This document shows, one piece after another, positions 1 to 10,428 of a stretch of DNA of 64,000 bases. The notes under the pieces were generated by a model, which was not told the DNA's origin, ran no database searches, and saw nothing but the letters and a program-made list of their open reading frames with translations. The stretch comes from Pseudomonas sp. K2I15 (lineage in GTDB: Bacteria > Pseudomonadota > Gammaproteobacteria > Pseudomonadales > Pseudomonadaceae). The position numbers and the translations under genes were made by a program. The DNA is taken from NCBI RefSeq assembly GCF_002204795.1, contig NZ_NIXO01000001.1:388836-452835 (forward strand), read 5' to 3'. Each line of letters starts with the position of its first letter. The first letter of the stretch is position 1.

Positions 1-778
1 GGTAAGGCTTGGCCATGAAGGTGGTGTCCATCTCATGGTCGTAGGCAATGTTCTTGATCAGACGCTTGAGCAGTACCGCGTAGTCGCAGGCCTTTATAGG
101 GTCGGCAACGTGGTGCAGGTTCACTTCGAACTGCGCCGGGGCACTTTCCTTGACGATGGCGTCGGCAGGGATGCCTTGCTCTTTTGCACCTTCCAGAATG
201 TCCTGGAGGCAGTCGACGTATTCGTCGAGGTCGTCGATCAGGTAGACCTGTGTCGAGTGCGGGCGTTTGCCGGAGATCGGCGAGCGGGGCGGTTGTGGCC
301 GGCCATTCACGTTCTCCTGGTCAATCAGGTAGAACTCAAGCTCAAATGCGGCGCAGATGGTCAGACCGAGGTCGTCAAATTTGCTTACAACTTGGCGGAG
401 TACTTCGCGAGGATCGGCGAAGAAAGGTTCACCTTCGAGTTCGTGCATGGTCATCAACAATTGCGCGGTTGGGCGCTTTTGCCACGGCTCGTTGCACAGG
501 GTGTCGGGGATTGGATAACAGATTCGGTCAGCATCACCGATGTCCAGGCCCAGGCCGGTGCTTTCCACCGTTGAGCCATTGATATCCAGGGCAAATAGAG
601 AGGCAGGCAGGTTAATGCCCTTCTCGTAAACCTTGTGGAGGCTGGTGCGTTCGATGCGCTTGCCGCGCACCACACCATTCATATCCGCAATTAGAAGGTC
701 TACGTACAGAACCTCAGGATGATCCTTAAGGAACGCGTTCGCTTCGTTAAGCTGAACGGCACGCGGGGGTACCGACAT
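1..778 (-). CDS. spuI: Gamma-glutamylpolyamine synthetase, glutamine synthetase family (SpuI-like), partial
   Basis: Reading leftwards from an ATG at 778, a frame stays open to the window edge, giving 259 residues without a stop; the C-terminus lies outside. The product begins MSVPPRAVQLNEANAFL, carries the GS beta-grasp segment (MNGVVRGKRI, near residue 35) and the catalytic-domain ligand motif AAFELEFYLI near residue 145, followed by the ESAPAQFEVNLHH segment typical of GS-like ligases. Such enzymes ligate glutamate to a polyamine amine using ATP in the cytoplasm. It is divergent from spuA, as spuI is in P. aeruginosa. Family assignment is firm; the exact polyamine substrate is inferred from context. 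Confidence 0.85.
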   Translation of the reverse strand, partial: MSVPPRAVQLNEANAFLKDHPEVLYVDLLIADMNGVVRGKRIERTSLHKVYEKGINLPASLFALDINGSTVESTGLGLDIGDADRICYPIPDTLCNEPWQKRPTAQLLMTMHELEGEPFFADPREVLRQVVSKFDDLGLTICAAFELEFYLIDQENVNGRPQPPRSPISGKRPHSTQVYLIDDLDEYVDCLQDILEGAKEQGIPADAIVKESAPAQFEVNLHHVADPIKACDYAVLLKRLIKNIAYDHEMDTTFMAKPY

Positions 779-1056
779 GATGCAACACCTTTGTTGTTAA
801 AAATATCAATCATTGATCTCTTCGGGTTTCAGTCAACCCGAACGGCATGCCGAAGTCAAGCGAGGCCTTTTTTGCCCTAAAAAAGCGCCCTGAGGGCTTT
901 TTTGGGGCTTTTTGGGGCAATTTTTTGGGTTTGGGGCGCTTGGAACCAGCACGTTTGAGCGGGCCGTGTTGTATTTTTTACGGGGGTGTTGTGTAAAAAA
1001 ATGAACAAGGCTAAGCTCGATTCAAACCCATAACAGCAATAATACCGGGGTGCTTC
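779..1056. promoter_or_regulatory. Divergent spuI-spuA intergenic region with a terminator-like hairpin
   Basis: This 278-bp gap separates two divergently transcribed polyamine genes and must hold both promoters. It contains a GCCC-TGA-GGGC hairpin at 887-897 with six A before it (879-884) and six T after it (898-903), followed by further T-rich and GGGGC tracts up to about 935. The hairpin looks like an intrinsic terminator although neither gene ends here, so leader attenuation or insulation of the two promoters is possible. I could not pick convincing -35/-10 boxes. Confidence 0.45.
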
Positions 1057-1836
1057 ATGTCTCGCCTGCCGTTAATCGGCGTCACCGCCTGCTCCAAACA
1101 GGTCGGTCTGCATGCTTATCACATCAGTGGCGACAAATACGTCCGTGCAGTGGCCACCGCTGCCAAGGGCTTGCCATTGATTATTCCGTCCCTGGCGGAT
1201 TTGCTCGACCCGGCCAATATTCTTGACGGCCTGGACGGCATTCTTTTTACCGGCTCACCTTCCAACATCGAACCCTTTCACTATGACGGTCCGGCCAGCG
1301 CGCCCGGGACCGCTCATGATTCTGCACGGGACCAAACCACCCTGCCGCTGCTGCGTGCCGCCCTTTTGGCAGGCGTTCCGGTGCTGGGGATTTGCCGTGG
1401 CTTCCAGGAAATGAACGTGGCATTTGGCGGCAGCCTGCACCAGAAGGTTCACGAAGTGCCGGGCATGATGGATCACCGCGAAGATGACACCCAGCCGCTG
1501 GAAATCCAGTACGGGCCGGCACATCCGGTAACCATCTCCCCGAATGGGGTATTGGCAAGCCTGGGCTTGCCGCACACGATCCAGGTCAACTCGATTCATT
1601 CACAGGGCATTGATCGCCTGGCGGCCGGTTTTCAGGTCGAGGCAACCGCGCCGGATGGCCTGATCGAAGGCTTTTCAGTGCCCGCGGGCAAGGCTTTTGC
1701 TTTAGGAGTGCAATGGCACCCCGAATGGCAGGTAAGCTCTAACCCGCACTACCTCGCGATCTTCCAGGCATTTGGCAATGCCTGTCGAAAGCGGGTGATG
1801 CAACGCGACGCGGATGCTGCGTCAACTTACGCCTGA
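1057..1836 (+). CDS. spuA: Gamma-glutamyl-GABA hydrolase, class I glutamine amidotransferase-like (SpuA/PuuD)
   Basis: A 259-residue cytoplasmic peptidase C26-family protein. The nucleophile is Cys113 in the elbow GICRGFQ, and the catalytic His221/Glu223 lie in QWHPEW. Family members release GABA (or analogous amino acids) from the gamma-glutamyl intermediate in the glutamylated putrescine pathway. The ATG at 1057 follows a GGGG-containing weak ribosome site. It is followed 39 bp later by spuB, so they are probably cotranscribed. Length matches PuuD (about 254 residues). Confidence 0.9.
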   Translation: MSRLPLIGVTACSKQVGLHAYHISGDKYVRAVATAAKGLPLIIPSLADLLDPANILDGLDGILFTGSPSNIEPFHYDGPASAPGTAHDSARDQTTLPLLRAALLAGVPVLGICRGFQEMNVAFGGSLHQKVHEVPGMMDHREDDTQPLEIQYGPAHPVTISPNGVLASLGLPHTIQVNSIHSQGIDRLAAGFQVEATAPDGLIEGFSVPAGKAFALGVQWHPEWQVSSNPHYLAIFQAFGNACRKRVMQRDADAASTYA

Positions 1837-1875
1837 CCTTTAATGGATGTCAGGAAACACAGCCCAGAGGCATTT

Positions 1876-3234
1876 ATGAGTAACAACCTCGACCAGCTCA
1901 CCGATTGGTTGAAAGACCACAAGATCACAGAAGTCGAATGCATGATTGGCGACCTCACCGGCATCACCCGGGGCAAGATCTCGCCGACCAACAAGTTCAT
2001 CGCCGAAAAAGGCATGCGCCTGCCCGAGAGCGTTCTATTACAGACCGTGACCGGCGACTATGTCGAAGACGACATCTATTACGAATTGCTCGACCCGGCC
2101 GACATCGACATGATCTGCCGCCCGGACGAGAACGCGGTATTCCTGGTGCCCTGGGCCATAGAGCCTACCGCCCAGGTGATCCACGACACCTACGACAAGC
2201 AAGGCAACCCGATCGAGCTGTCGCCGCGTAACGTGCTCAAGAAAGTCCTCAAGCTCTACGCCGATAAAGGCTGGCAGCCTATCGTGGCGCCGGAGATGGA
2301 GTTCTACCTGACCAAACGCTGCGAAGACCCGGACTTCCCGCTGCAACCGCCGATTGGCCGTTCTGGTCGCCCGGAAACCGGTCGCCAGTCCTTCTCTATA
2401 GAAGCGGCCAACGAATTCGACCCGTTGTTCGAAGACGTCTACGACTGGTGCGAGCTGCAGGAACTGGACCTCGACACGCTGATCCATGAAGACGGCACGG
2501 CGCAGATGGAAATCAACTTCCGTCACGGCGACGCGTTGTCCCTGGCCGACCAGATCCTGGTGTTCAAACGCACCATGCGCGAAGCGGCGCTCAAGCACAA
2601 CGTGGCGGCCACCTTTATGGCCAAGCCCATGACCGGCGAGCCCGGCAGCGCGATGCACCTGCACCAGAGCATCATCGACATCGCCACCGGCAAGAACGTT
2701 TTCTCCAATGAAGACGGGAGCAAGAGCGAGCTGTTCCTGCACCACATCGGCGGCCTGCAGAAATTCATCCCCGAACTGTTGCCGCTGTTCGCGCCTAACG
2801 TCAATTCGTTCCGCCGCTTCCTGCCTGATACGTCGGCGCCGGTAAACGTGGAGTGGGGCGAAGAAAACCGCACGGTTGGCCTGCGGGTTCCGGATGCCGG
2901 CCCACAAAACCGCCGGGTGGAAAACCGTCTGCCGGGCGCCGACGCCAACCCGTACCTGGCGATTGCCGCCAGCTTATTGTGTGGCTACATCGGCATGGTC
3001 GAAGGCATCAGCCCAAGCGCGCCGGTGGTTGGCCGTGGTTACGAGCGACGCAACCTGCGCCTGCCGCTGACCATCGAAGACGCCCTGGAACGCATGGAAA
3101 ACAGCAAGACCATCGAGAAATACCTGGGTAAGAAATTCATCACAGGCTACGTCGCGGTCAAGCGGGCCGAGCATGAAAACTTCAAGCGCGTGATCAGTTC
3201 GTGGGAGCGGGAATTCCTGCTCTTCGCCGTCTGA
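1876..3234 (+). CDS. spuB: Glutamate-putrescine ligase (SpuB/PuuA-like glutamine synthetase)
   Basis: A 452-residue GS-family ligase that attaches glutamate to putrescine through gamma-glutamyl phosphate. Visible landmarks are GDLTGITRGK (beta-grasp), the metal-ligand motif VAPEMEFYLTK, the MEINFRHGD segment, the ATP-site GEPGSAMHLHQS and the NRTVGLRVP arginine loop. I chose the ATG at 1876, preceded by AGAGG, over an upstream ATG at 1843 that would add an atypical 11-residue extension. It is the second gene of spuABC and a paralogue of the partial gene at 1-778. Confidence 0.92.
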   Translation: MSNNLDQLTDWLKDHKITEVECMIGDLTGITRGKISPTNKFIAEKGMRLPESVLLQTVTGDYVEDDIYYELLDPADIDMICRPDENAVFLVPWAIEPTAQVIHDTYDKQGNPIELSPRNVLKKVLKLYADKGWQPIVAPEMEFYLTKRCEDPDFPLQPPIGRSGRPETGRQSFSIEAANEFDPLFEDVYDWCELQELDLDTLIHEDGTAQMEINFRHGDALSLADQILVFKRTMREAALKHNVAATFMAKPMTGEPGSAMHLHQSIIDIATGKNVFSNEDGSKSELFLHHIGGLQKFIPELLPLFAPNVNSFRRFLPDTSAPVNVEWGEENRTVGLRVPDAGPQNRRVENRLPGADANPYLAIAASLLCGYIGMVEGISPSAPVVGRGYERRNLRLPLTIEDALERMENSKTIEKYLGKKFITGYVAVKRAEHENFKRVISSWEREFLLFAV

Positions 3235-3292
3235 TGCGCCGGGCGCGCCCTTCAAACGGCGCGTCCTCACCTGAAACATCTAGGAGATTGGT

Positions 3293-4657
3293 ATGTCCAG
3301 CAACAACCCGCAAACCCGTGAATGGCAAGCTTTGAGCAGCGATCACCACCTGGCGCCGTTCAGCGACTTCAAGCAATTGAAAGAGAAAGGCCCACGGATC
3401 ATCACCAAAGCCCACGGCGTTTACCTGTGGGACAGCGAAGGCAACAAGATTCTCGACGGCATGGCCGGCCTGTGGTGCGTAGCGATCGGTTACGGTCGTG
3501 ATGAACTGGCTGACGCCGCCGCCAAGCAGATGAAAGAGCTGCCTTACTACAACCTGTTCTTCCAGACCGCCCACCCGCCGGTGCTGGAACTGGCCAAAGC
3601 CATCTCCGATATCGCCCCACAAGGCATGAACCACGTGTTCTTCACCGGTTCCGGCTCCGAAGGCAACGACACCATGCTGCGTATGGTCCGCCACTATTGG
3701 GCGATCAAAGGCCAGCCGAACAAGAAAACCATCATCAGCCGCAAGAATGGCTACCACGGTTCCACCGTAGCCGGCGCGAGCCTGGGCGGCATGACCTATA
3801 TGCATGAACAGGGCGACTTGCCGATCCCGGGTATCGTCCACATCGCCCAGCCGTACTGGTTCGGCGAAGGCGGCGACATGAGCCCGGAAGAATTCGGCGT
3901 GTGGGCGGCCAACCAGCTGGAAGAGAAGATTCTGGAGCTGGGCGTGGACAACGTCGGTGCCTTTATTGCCGAGCCGATCCAGGGTGCCGGTGGCGTGATC
4001 GTTCCGCCCGCCAGCTACTGGCCGCGCATCAAGGAAATCCTCGCCAAGTACGACATCCTGTTCGTGGCCGATGAAGTGATCTGCGGCTTTGGCCGTACCG
4101 GTGAGTGGTTCGGTAGCGATTTCTACGACCTCAAGCCCGACATGATGACCATCGCCAAGGGCCTGACCTCGGGCTACATCCCGATGGGCGGCCTGATCGT
4201 GCGCGACGAAGTGGTCGCCGTGCTGAATGAAGGCGGCGATTTCAACCACGGCTTCACCTATTCCGGTCACCCGGTTGCGGCGGCGGTAGCCCTGGAAAAC
4301 ATCCGCATCATGCGCGATGAACAAATTGTTAAGCGCGTTCATGACGAAACGGCACCCTATTTGCAAAAGCGTCTGAGGGAGCTGGCTGATCACCCGTTGG
4401 TGGGTGAAGTTCGCGGTGTGGGCATGCTCGGTGCAATCGAGCTGGTGAAAGACAAGGCAACGCGCAAGCGTTACGAAGGTCGTGGCGTTGGCATGATCTG
4501 CCGCACGTTCTGCTTCGAGAATGGCCTGATCATGCGCGCCGTGGGCGACACCATGATCATTTCGCCACCGCTGGTGATCAGCAAGGCCGAGATTGACGAG
4601 TTGGTGACCAAGGCGCGGCATTGCCTGGACCTGACTTTGGCGGCTTTGCAGGGCTAA
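3293..4657 (+). CDS. spuC: Putrescine (polyamine):pyruvate aminotransferase
   Basis: A 454-residue class III PLP aminotransferase. The cofactor lysine sits in TIAKGLTSGYIPMGG, the PLP-phosphate and ring contacts in FTGSGSEGNDTMLR, and FVADEVICGFGRTG holds the conserved Asp that binds the pyridine nitrogen. It transfers an amino group from putrescine or cadaverine to pyruvate, feeding 4-aminobutanal to later steps. A strong AGGAG precedes the start. The 58-bp gap from spuB suggests one operon. Pseudomonas homologues of this length are SpuC. Confidence 0.92.
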   Translation: MSSNNPQTREWQALSSDHHLAPFSDFKQLKEKGPRIITKAHGVYLWDSEGNKILDGMAGLWCVAIGYGRDELADAAAKQMKELPYYNLFFQTAHPPVLELAKAISDIAPQGMNHVFFTGSGSEGNDTMLRMVRHYWAIKGQPNKKTIISRKNGYHGSTVAGASLGGMTYMHEQGDLPIPGIVHIAQPYWFGEGGDMSPEEFGVWAANQLEEKILELGVDNVGAFIAEPIQGAGGVIVPPASYWPRIKEILAKYDILFVADEVICGFGRTGEWFGSDFYDLKPDMMTIAKGLTSGYIPMGGLIVRDEVVAVLNEGGDFNHGFTYSGHPVAAAVALENIRIMRDEQIVKRVHDETAPYLQKRLRELADHPLVGEVRGVGMLGAIELVKDKATRKRYEGRGVGMICRTFCFENGLIMRAVGDTMIISPPLVISKAEIDELVTKARHCLDLTLAALQG

Positions 4658-4864
4658 GTGCTAGGCTCAGTGCGCAGTGCCTTTTGGGTGCTGCGTCTGG
4701 GATGTTTTAAAAAGGCATTTATAAAAAGAGCGCTTTGGTTGAAAGCCGGCCCTTGAACTTGCCAGACTGTCGCCCTGTTTTGTTGCCCCTTAGACGGGCT
4801 GCGAAACACGTTGTACTTAAAGAACGAACGTGGCCCAAAAAAGAAAAAATTGGAGCATGACCGA

Positions 4865-5974
4865 ATGAAGGCATTAGGTTTGAAGAACGCTGGCAAGACC
4901 CTCCTGGCCTTGTCCCTGATGGGGGCCATGGCAGGCGCGGCGCACGCCGACGATAAAGTGCTGCACGTTTATAACTGGTCCGACTACATCGCACCGGACA
5001 CCATCGCGAACTTTGAAAAAGAGTCCGGGATCAAGGTGGTCTATGACGTGTTTGACTCCAACGAAACCCTGGAAGCCAAGTTGCTGGCAGGCAAGTCCGG
5101 CTACGACATCGTCGTGCCGTCGAACAACTTCCTCGCCAAGCAGATCAAGGCCGGTGTTTACCAGGAGCTGGACAAGTCCAAGCTGACCAACTACGGCAAC
5201 CTGAACAAGTCGCTGCTTAAAGCCGTGTCTGTCAGCGACCCGGACAACAAGCACGCCTTCCCGTACATGTGGGGCTCCATCGGCATCGGCTACAACCCCG
5301 AGAAGGTCAAGGCTGCACTGGGTATCGACAAGATCGACTCGTGGGATGTCATCCTCAAGCCGGAAAACCTCGCCAAGCTGAAAGGCTGCGGTGTGAGCTT
5401 CCTCGACTCGCCAACCGAAATGCTGCCGGTGGCACTGCATTACCTTGGCCTGCCGACCGACACCCAGAAGAAAGAAGACCTCAAGCAAGCCGAGGCCCTG
5501 TTCCTCAAGCTGCGCCCTTCGATCGGCTATTTCCATTCGTCCAAGTACATCTCGGACCTGGCCAACGGCAACATCTGCGTAGCCGTGGGTTACTCGGGTG
5601 ACGTGCAACAGGCCAAGTCCCGCGCGGCTGAAGCCGGTGGCAAGGTCAAAGTGGCTTACGACATTCCGAAAGAAGGTGCCGGCAGCTTCTATGACATGGT
5701 CGCCATCCCTAAAGATGCCGAAAACGTCGACGCCTCCTACAAGTTCATGAACTACCTGCTCAAGCCGGAAGTCATGGCCAGCATTACCAACAGCGTCCGT
5801 TTCCCGAACGGTAACGAGAAAGCTACCGCGTTGGTCGACAAAGACATCACCAGCGACCCGGGCATCTACCCGCCAGCGGACGTGCAAGCCAAGCTTTATG
5901 CAATTGCTGACTTGCCTGCCGCTACTCAGCGGGAAATGACTCGCAGCTGGACCAAAATCAAATCGGGTAAGTAA
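4865..5974 (+). CDS. spuD: Periplasmic putrescine-binding protein of the Spu ABC importer
   Basis: A 369-residue PotF/PotD-type solute-binding protein with an N-terminal Sec signal (basic start, hydrophobic run, likely cleavage after AHA near residue 28). The mature protein opens with [15 protein letters not shown], the family hallmark, and has the polyamine-pocket segments [13 protein letters not shown] and [12 protein letters not shown]. The ATG at 4865 is preceded by GGAG; an in-frame ATG at 4811 would bury the signal peptide. In P. aeruginosa SpuD prefers putrescine; that preference is transferred here by position and similarity. Confidence 0.9.
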   Translation: MKALGLKNAGKTLLALSLMGAMAGAAHADDKVLHVYNWSDYIAPDTIANFEKESGIKVVYDVFDSNETLEAKLLAGKSGYDIVVPSNNFLAKQIKAGVYQELDKSKLTNYGNLNKSLLKAVSVSDPDNKHAFPYMWGSIGIGYNPEKVKAALGIDKIDSWDVILKPENLAKLKGCGVSFLDSPTEMLPVALHYLGLPTDTQKKEDLKQAEALFLKLRPSIGYFHSSKYISDLANGNICVAVGYSGDVQQAKSRAAEAGGKVKVAYDIPKEGAGSFYDMVAIPKDAENVDASYKFMNYLLKPEVMASITNSVRFPNGNEKATALVDKDITSDPGIYPPADVQAKLYAIADLPAATQREMTRSWTKIKSGK

Positions 5975-5986
5975 GCCTTAAAACCT

Positions 5987-6074
5987 GTGGGAGCGGGATT
6001 GCTCGCGAAAGCGGTGTATCAGTTGATACATATGCTGGCTGACACGCCGCCTTCGCGAGCAAGCCCGCTCCCAC
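5987..6074. repeat. Type-1 REP inverted pair between spuD and spuE
   Basis: Two head-to-head arms, GTGGGAGCGGGATTGCTCGC and its near-perfect reverse complement, are separated by about 30 bp and can form a long stem. Lying inside the importer operon between two binding-protein genes, it could stabilise the upstream spuD mRNA or lower downstream expression. Confidence 0.9.
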
Positions 6075-6171
6075 CAATTAAATGACACAAAGTTTTGCCG
6101 GATCGGTTTATCGAGGGTAAGTTGCGCGCCGGTTTTGTTGCCGGGCAACAACTTTGGGCCCAACTATTTAA

Positions 6172-7278
<1,107 letters not shown>

Positions 7279-7346
7279 AGCTCAAACTATCCTGGGTTTG
7301 CCCGTATTGGGTGAACTGCACTCTTTTTATTCTGGGAGTTTCGTAA

Positions 7347-8489
7347 ATGGCAGTTGCCTCCGGCGCCTATAAGAAAGCCCTCGAGGGCGACCAGACACCG
7401 AAAAAGGTGCTGGTCAAAATCGACCGGGTCACGAAGAAATTCGACGAGACGATCGCCGTGGACGATGTGTCCCTGGAAATCAAGAAAGGCGAGATCTTCG
7501 CCTTGCTCGGCGGATCGGGTTCGGGTAAATCCACCTTGCTGCGCATGCTCGCAGGCTTCGAGCGCCCAACGGAAGGACGCATTTACCTCGACGGTGTGGA
7601 CATCACCGACATGCCGCCGTACGAGCGGCCGATCAACATGATGTTCCAGTCCTACGCCTTGTTCCCCCACATGACCGTGGCCCAGAACATCGCGTTTGGC
7701 CTGCAACAGGACAAGATCCCCAAGTCTGAAGTCGACGCCCGCGTGGCCGAGATGCTCAAGCTGGTACAGATGAGCCAGTACGCCAAGCGCAAGCCGCACC
7801 AACTGTCTGGCGGTCAACGTCAGCGGGTGGCACTGGCGCGTTCCCTGGCCAAGCGTCCGAAACTGCTGTTGCTCGATGAGCCGATGGGCGCACTGGACAA
7901 GAAGCTGCGTTCGCAAATGCAACTGGAGCTGGTGGAGATCATCGAGCGCGTAGGCGTGACCTGCGTGATGGTGACCCACGACCAGGAAGAGGCCATGACC
8001 ATGGCCGAGCGCATCGCGATCATGCACCTGGGCTGGATTGCCCAGATCGGCAGCCCGATCGACATCTATGAAACGCCTACCAGCCGCCTGGTGTGCGAGT
8101 TCATCGGCAACGTCAACATCTTCGATACCCAGGTGGTGGACGACGCCGAAGGTCACGCGGTACTCAAGTGCCCGGACCTGGACCGTGACATCTACGTTGG
8201 TTACGGCATCGCCACGTCGGTGGAAGACAAGTCGGTGACCTACGCCATCCGCCCTGAAAAGCTGCTGGTGACCACCGAAATGCCGACCTGCGAGCACAAC
8301 TGGTCCAGCGGCAAGGTGCACGACATCGCCTACCTCGGCGGCCACTCGGTGTTCTACGTTGAATTGCCGAGCGGCAAGCTGGTGCAGTCGTTTGTCGCCA
8401 ACGCCGAGCGCCGTGGCCAGCGCCCAACTTGGGGTGACCAGGTGTACGTGTGGTGGGAAGACGACAGCGGCGTGGTACTTCGCTCATGA
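7347..8489 (+). CDS. spuF: Polyamine ABC transporter ATP-binding protein
   Basis: A 380-residue PotA-type ATPase. Walker A is GGSGSGKST (residues 55-63), the signature is LSGGQRQR, and Walker B is [12 protein letters not shown] followed by the VTHDQEEA switch histidine. A C-terminal TOBE-like regulatory domain follows from about residue 290. It energises polyamine import through SpuG/SpuH at the inner membrane. GGGAG precedes the ATG, and its stop overlaps the spuG start by ATGA, indicating translational coupling. Confidence 0.93.
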   Translation: MAVASGAYKKALEGDQTPKKVLVKIDRVTKKFDETIAVDDVSLEIKKGEIFALLGGSGSGKSTLLRMLAGFERPTEGRIYLDGVDITDMPPYERPINMMFQSYALFPHMTVAQNIAFGLQQDKIPKSEVDARVAEMLKLVQMSQYAKRKPHQLSGGQRQRVALARSLAKRPKLLLLDEPMGALDKKLRSQMQLELVEIIERVGVTCVMVTHDQEEAMTMAERIAIMHLGWIAQIGSPIDIYETPTSRLVCEFIGNVNIFDTQVVDDAEGHAVLKCPDLDRDIYVGYGIATSVEDKSVTYAIRPEKLLVTTEMPTCEHNWSSGKVHDIAYLGGHSVFYVELPSGKLVQSFVANAERRGQRPTWGDQVYVWWEDDSGVVLRS

Positions 8490-9406
8490 ACATGAAGAAG
8501 TTCAAACGCCAGCTGCAACGAATAACCCCCGGTGGCCGGCATGTGGTCATCGGGATCCCTTTCCTCTGGTTGTTCCTGTTCTTCATGCTGCCGTTCTTCA
8601 TCGTCTTGAAGATCAGCTTTGCCGAAGCCGACGTGGCGATCCCGCCGTATACCGAGATCTACACCTTCGTTGAACAGAAGCTGCAACTGGTGCTGAACCT
8701 GGCCAACTACAGCCTGCTGGCAGGCGATGATTTGTACATTGCGGCGTACCTGGGCTCGCTGAAGATGGCGTTTTTCAGCACGCTGTTGTGCCTGCTGATC
8801 GGCTACCCGATGGCCTATGCCATTGCCAGTGCGCGCAAGGAAATGCAGACCGTGCTGGTGCTGCTGATCATGATGCCGACCTGGACCGCGATCCTGATCC
8901 GCGTGTATGCGTGGATGGGCATCCTCAGCAACAACGGTTTGCTCAACGGCTTTTTGATGTCCATGGGGCTGATCAACGAGCCGCTGCAGATCCTCAACAC
9001 CAACATCGCGGTGTATATCGGCGTGGTGTATTCCTACCTGCCGTTCATGATCCTGCCGCTGTACGCCAACCTGGTGAAACACGATCAGAGCCTGCTGGAA
9101 GCCGCATCGGACCTCGGTTCGAGCACCTTCAACAGCTTCTGGAAAATCACCGTGCCGCTGTCCAAGAACGGCATCATCGCCGGCTGCATGCTGGTGTTTA
9201 TCCCGGTGGTGGGCGAGTTCGTGATCCCGGAACTGCTGGGCGGCCCGGAAACCCTGATGATCGGTAAAGTGTTGTGGCAAGAGTTCTTCAACAACCGTGA
9301 CTGGCCGGTGGCGTCTGCCCTGGCGGTGGTGATGCTGGCGATCCTGATTGTGCCAATCATCCTGTTCAACCGCAGCCAAGCCAAAGAGATGGAGGGCAAG
9401 ATATGA
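8486..9406 (+). CDS. spuG: Polyamine ABC transporter permease
   Basis: A 306-residue inner-membrane permease of PotB type with about six hydrophobic segments, the first at FLWLFLFFMLPFFIVLKI. The EAA loop that docks the ATPase reads EAASDLGSSTFNSFWKI near residue 205. The ATG at 8486 overlaps the spuF stop codon; the upstream in-frame codons belong to spuF. It pairs with SpuH to form the membrane channel. Confidence 0.92.
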   Translation: MNMKKFKRQLQRITPGGRHVVIGIPFLWLFLFFMLPFFIVLKISFAEADVAIPPYTEIYTFVEQKLQLVLNLANYSLLAGDDLYIAAYLGSLKMAFFSTLLCLLIGYPMAYAIASARKEMQTVLVLLIMMPTWTAILIRVYAWMGILSNNGLLNGFLMSMGLINEPLQILNTNIAVYIGVVYSYLPFMILPLYANLVKHDQSLLEAASDLGSSTFNSFWKITVPLSKNGIIAGCMLVFIPVVGEFVIPELLGGPETLMIGKVLWQEFFNNRDWPVASALAVVMLAILIVPIILFNRSQAKEMEGKI

Positions 9407-10287
9407 AGCGCGTCAGTTTCTCAAGCTTCATGCTGGTGGCGGGGTTGTTGTTCATCTACCTGCCGATGCTGATCCTGGTGATCTACTCGTTTAACGAATC
9501 CAAACTGGTGACGGTGTGGGGCGGTTGGTCGATCAAGTGGTACGTCGGCCTTTTGGACAACACCCAGTTGATGGGCTCGGTCGGTCGCTCCCTGGAAATC
9601 GCCTGCTACACGGCGATTGCGGCGGTGGCGCTGGGTACGTTGGCGGCGTTTGTGCTGACGCGTATCAGCCAGTTCAAGGGCCGCACGCTGTTCGGCGGCC
9701 TGGTGACGGCGCCGCTGGTCATGCCGGAAGTGATCACCGGTCTGTCGCTGTTGCTGCTGTTCGTGGCCATGGCGCAGATGATCGGTTGGCCGCAGGAACG
9801 TGGCCTGGTCACCATCTGGATCGCTCACACCACGTTCTGTTCGGCGTATGTGGCGGTGGTGGTGTCGGCGCGCTTGCGTGAGCTGGACCTGTCGATTGAA
9901 GAGGCTGCGATGGATTTGGGTGCGCGGCCATGGAAGGTGTTCTTCCTGATCACCATCCCGATGATCGCGCCTTCGCTGGCGGCGGGCGGCATGATGTCGT
10001 TCGCGCTGTCGCTGGATGACCTGGTGTTGGCGAGCTTTGTGTCGGGGCCGGGGTCTACCACGTTGCCGATGGAAGTGTTCTCGGCGGTGCGCCTGGGGGT
10101 TAAGCCTGAGATCAACGCCGTGGCCAGCTTGATTCTGTTGGCGGTGTCGATCGTGACGTTCCTGGTGTGGTTCTTCAGCCGTCGTGCCGAAGAGCTCCGC
10201 AAGAAAGCGATCCAGCAGGCGATTGAAGAAGCTGCGGCGGATGGCTGGGAGAAGCCGGACGCGCGTCGGGCTCCAGCGCCGGTCTAA
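9403..10287 (+). CDS. spuH: Polyamine ABC transporter permease
   Basis: A 294-residue PotC-type permease with about six transmembrane segments starting at SFMLVAGLLFIYLPMLILVI. The EAA loop is EEAAMDLGARPWKVFFLI. Its start overlaps the spuG stop as ATGA. It is the last gene of the spuDEFGH block; a REP pair lies 27 bp after the stop. The hydrophilic C-terminal tail is rich in E, A and K. Confidence 0.92.
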   Translation: MKRVSFSSFMLVAGLLFIYLPMLILVIYSFNESKLVTVWGGWSIKWYVGLLDNTQLMGSVGRSLEIACYTAIAAVALGTLAAFVLTRISQFKGRTLFGGLVTAPLVMPEVITGLSLLLLFVAMAQMIGWPQERGLVTIWIAHTTFCSAYVAVVVSARLRELDLSIEEAAMDLGARPWKVFFLITIPMIAPSLAAGGMMSFALSLDDLVLASFVSGPGSTTLPMEVFSAVRLGVKPEINAVASLILLAVSIVTFLVWFFSRRAEELRKKAIQQAIEEAAADGWEKPDARRAPAPV

Positions 10288-10314
10288 TCAGGTCTACCTG
10301 AAGAAACCGAATCA

Positions 10315-10410
10315 AAATGTGGGAGCGGGCTTGCTCGCGAAAGCGCTGGATCAGTCGACATATCCAGTGACTGACACTGCGCCTTCGCGAGCAAGCCCGC
10401 TCCCACATTT
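10315..10410. repeat. Type-1 REP inverted pair
   Basis: A long imperfect palindrome, AAATGTGGGAGCGGG... to ...CCCGCTCCCACATTT, between the convergent spuH and HD-domain genes. It may also terminate or insulate the two transcripts. Confidence 0.9.
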
Positions 10411-10428
10411 GATTGCATTCCAGGCCGG

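Noticed and set aside
4658..4864. A small gene before spuD
   Set aside because: Only short frames without ribosome sites are seen; the gap more likely holds the spuD promoter.
5987..6074. Repeated palindromes as a CRISPR array
   Set aside because: The repeats are dispersed inverted pairs without regular spacers or cas genes; they are REP elements.
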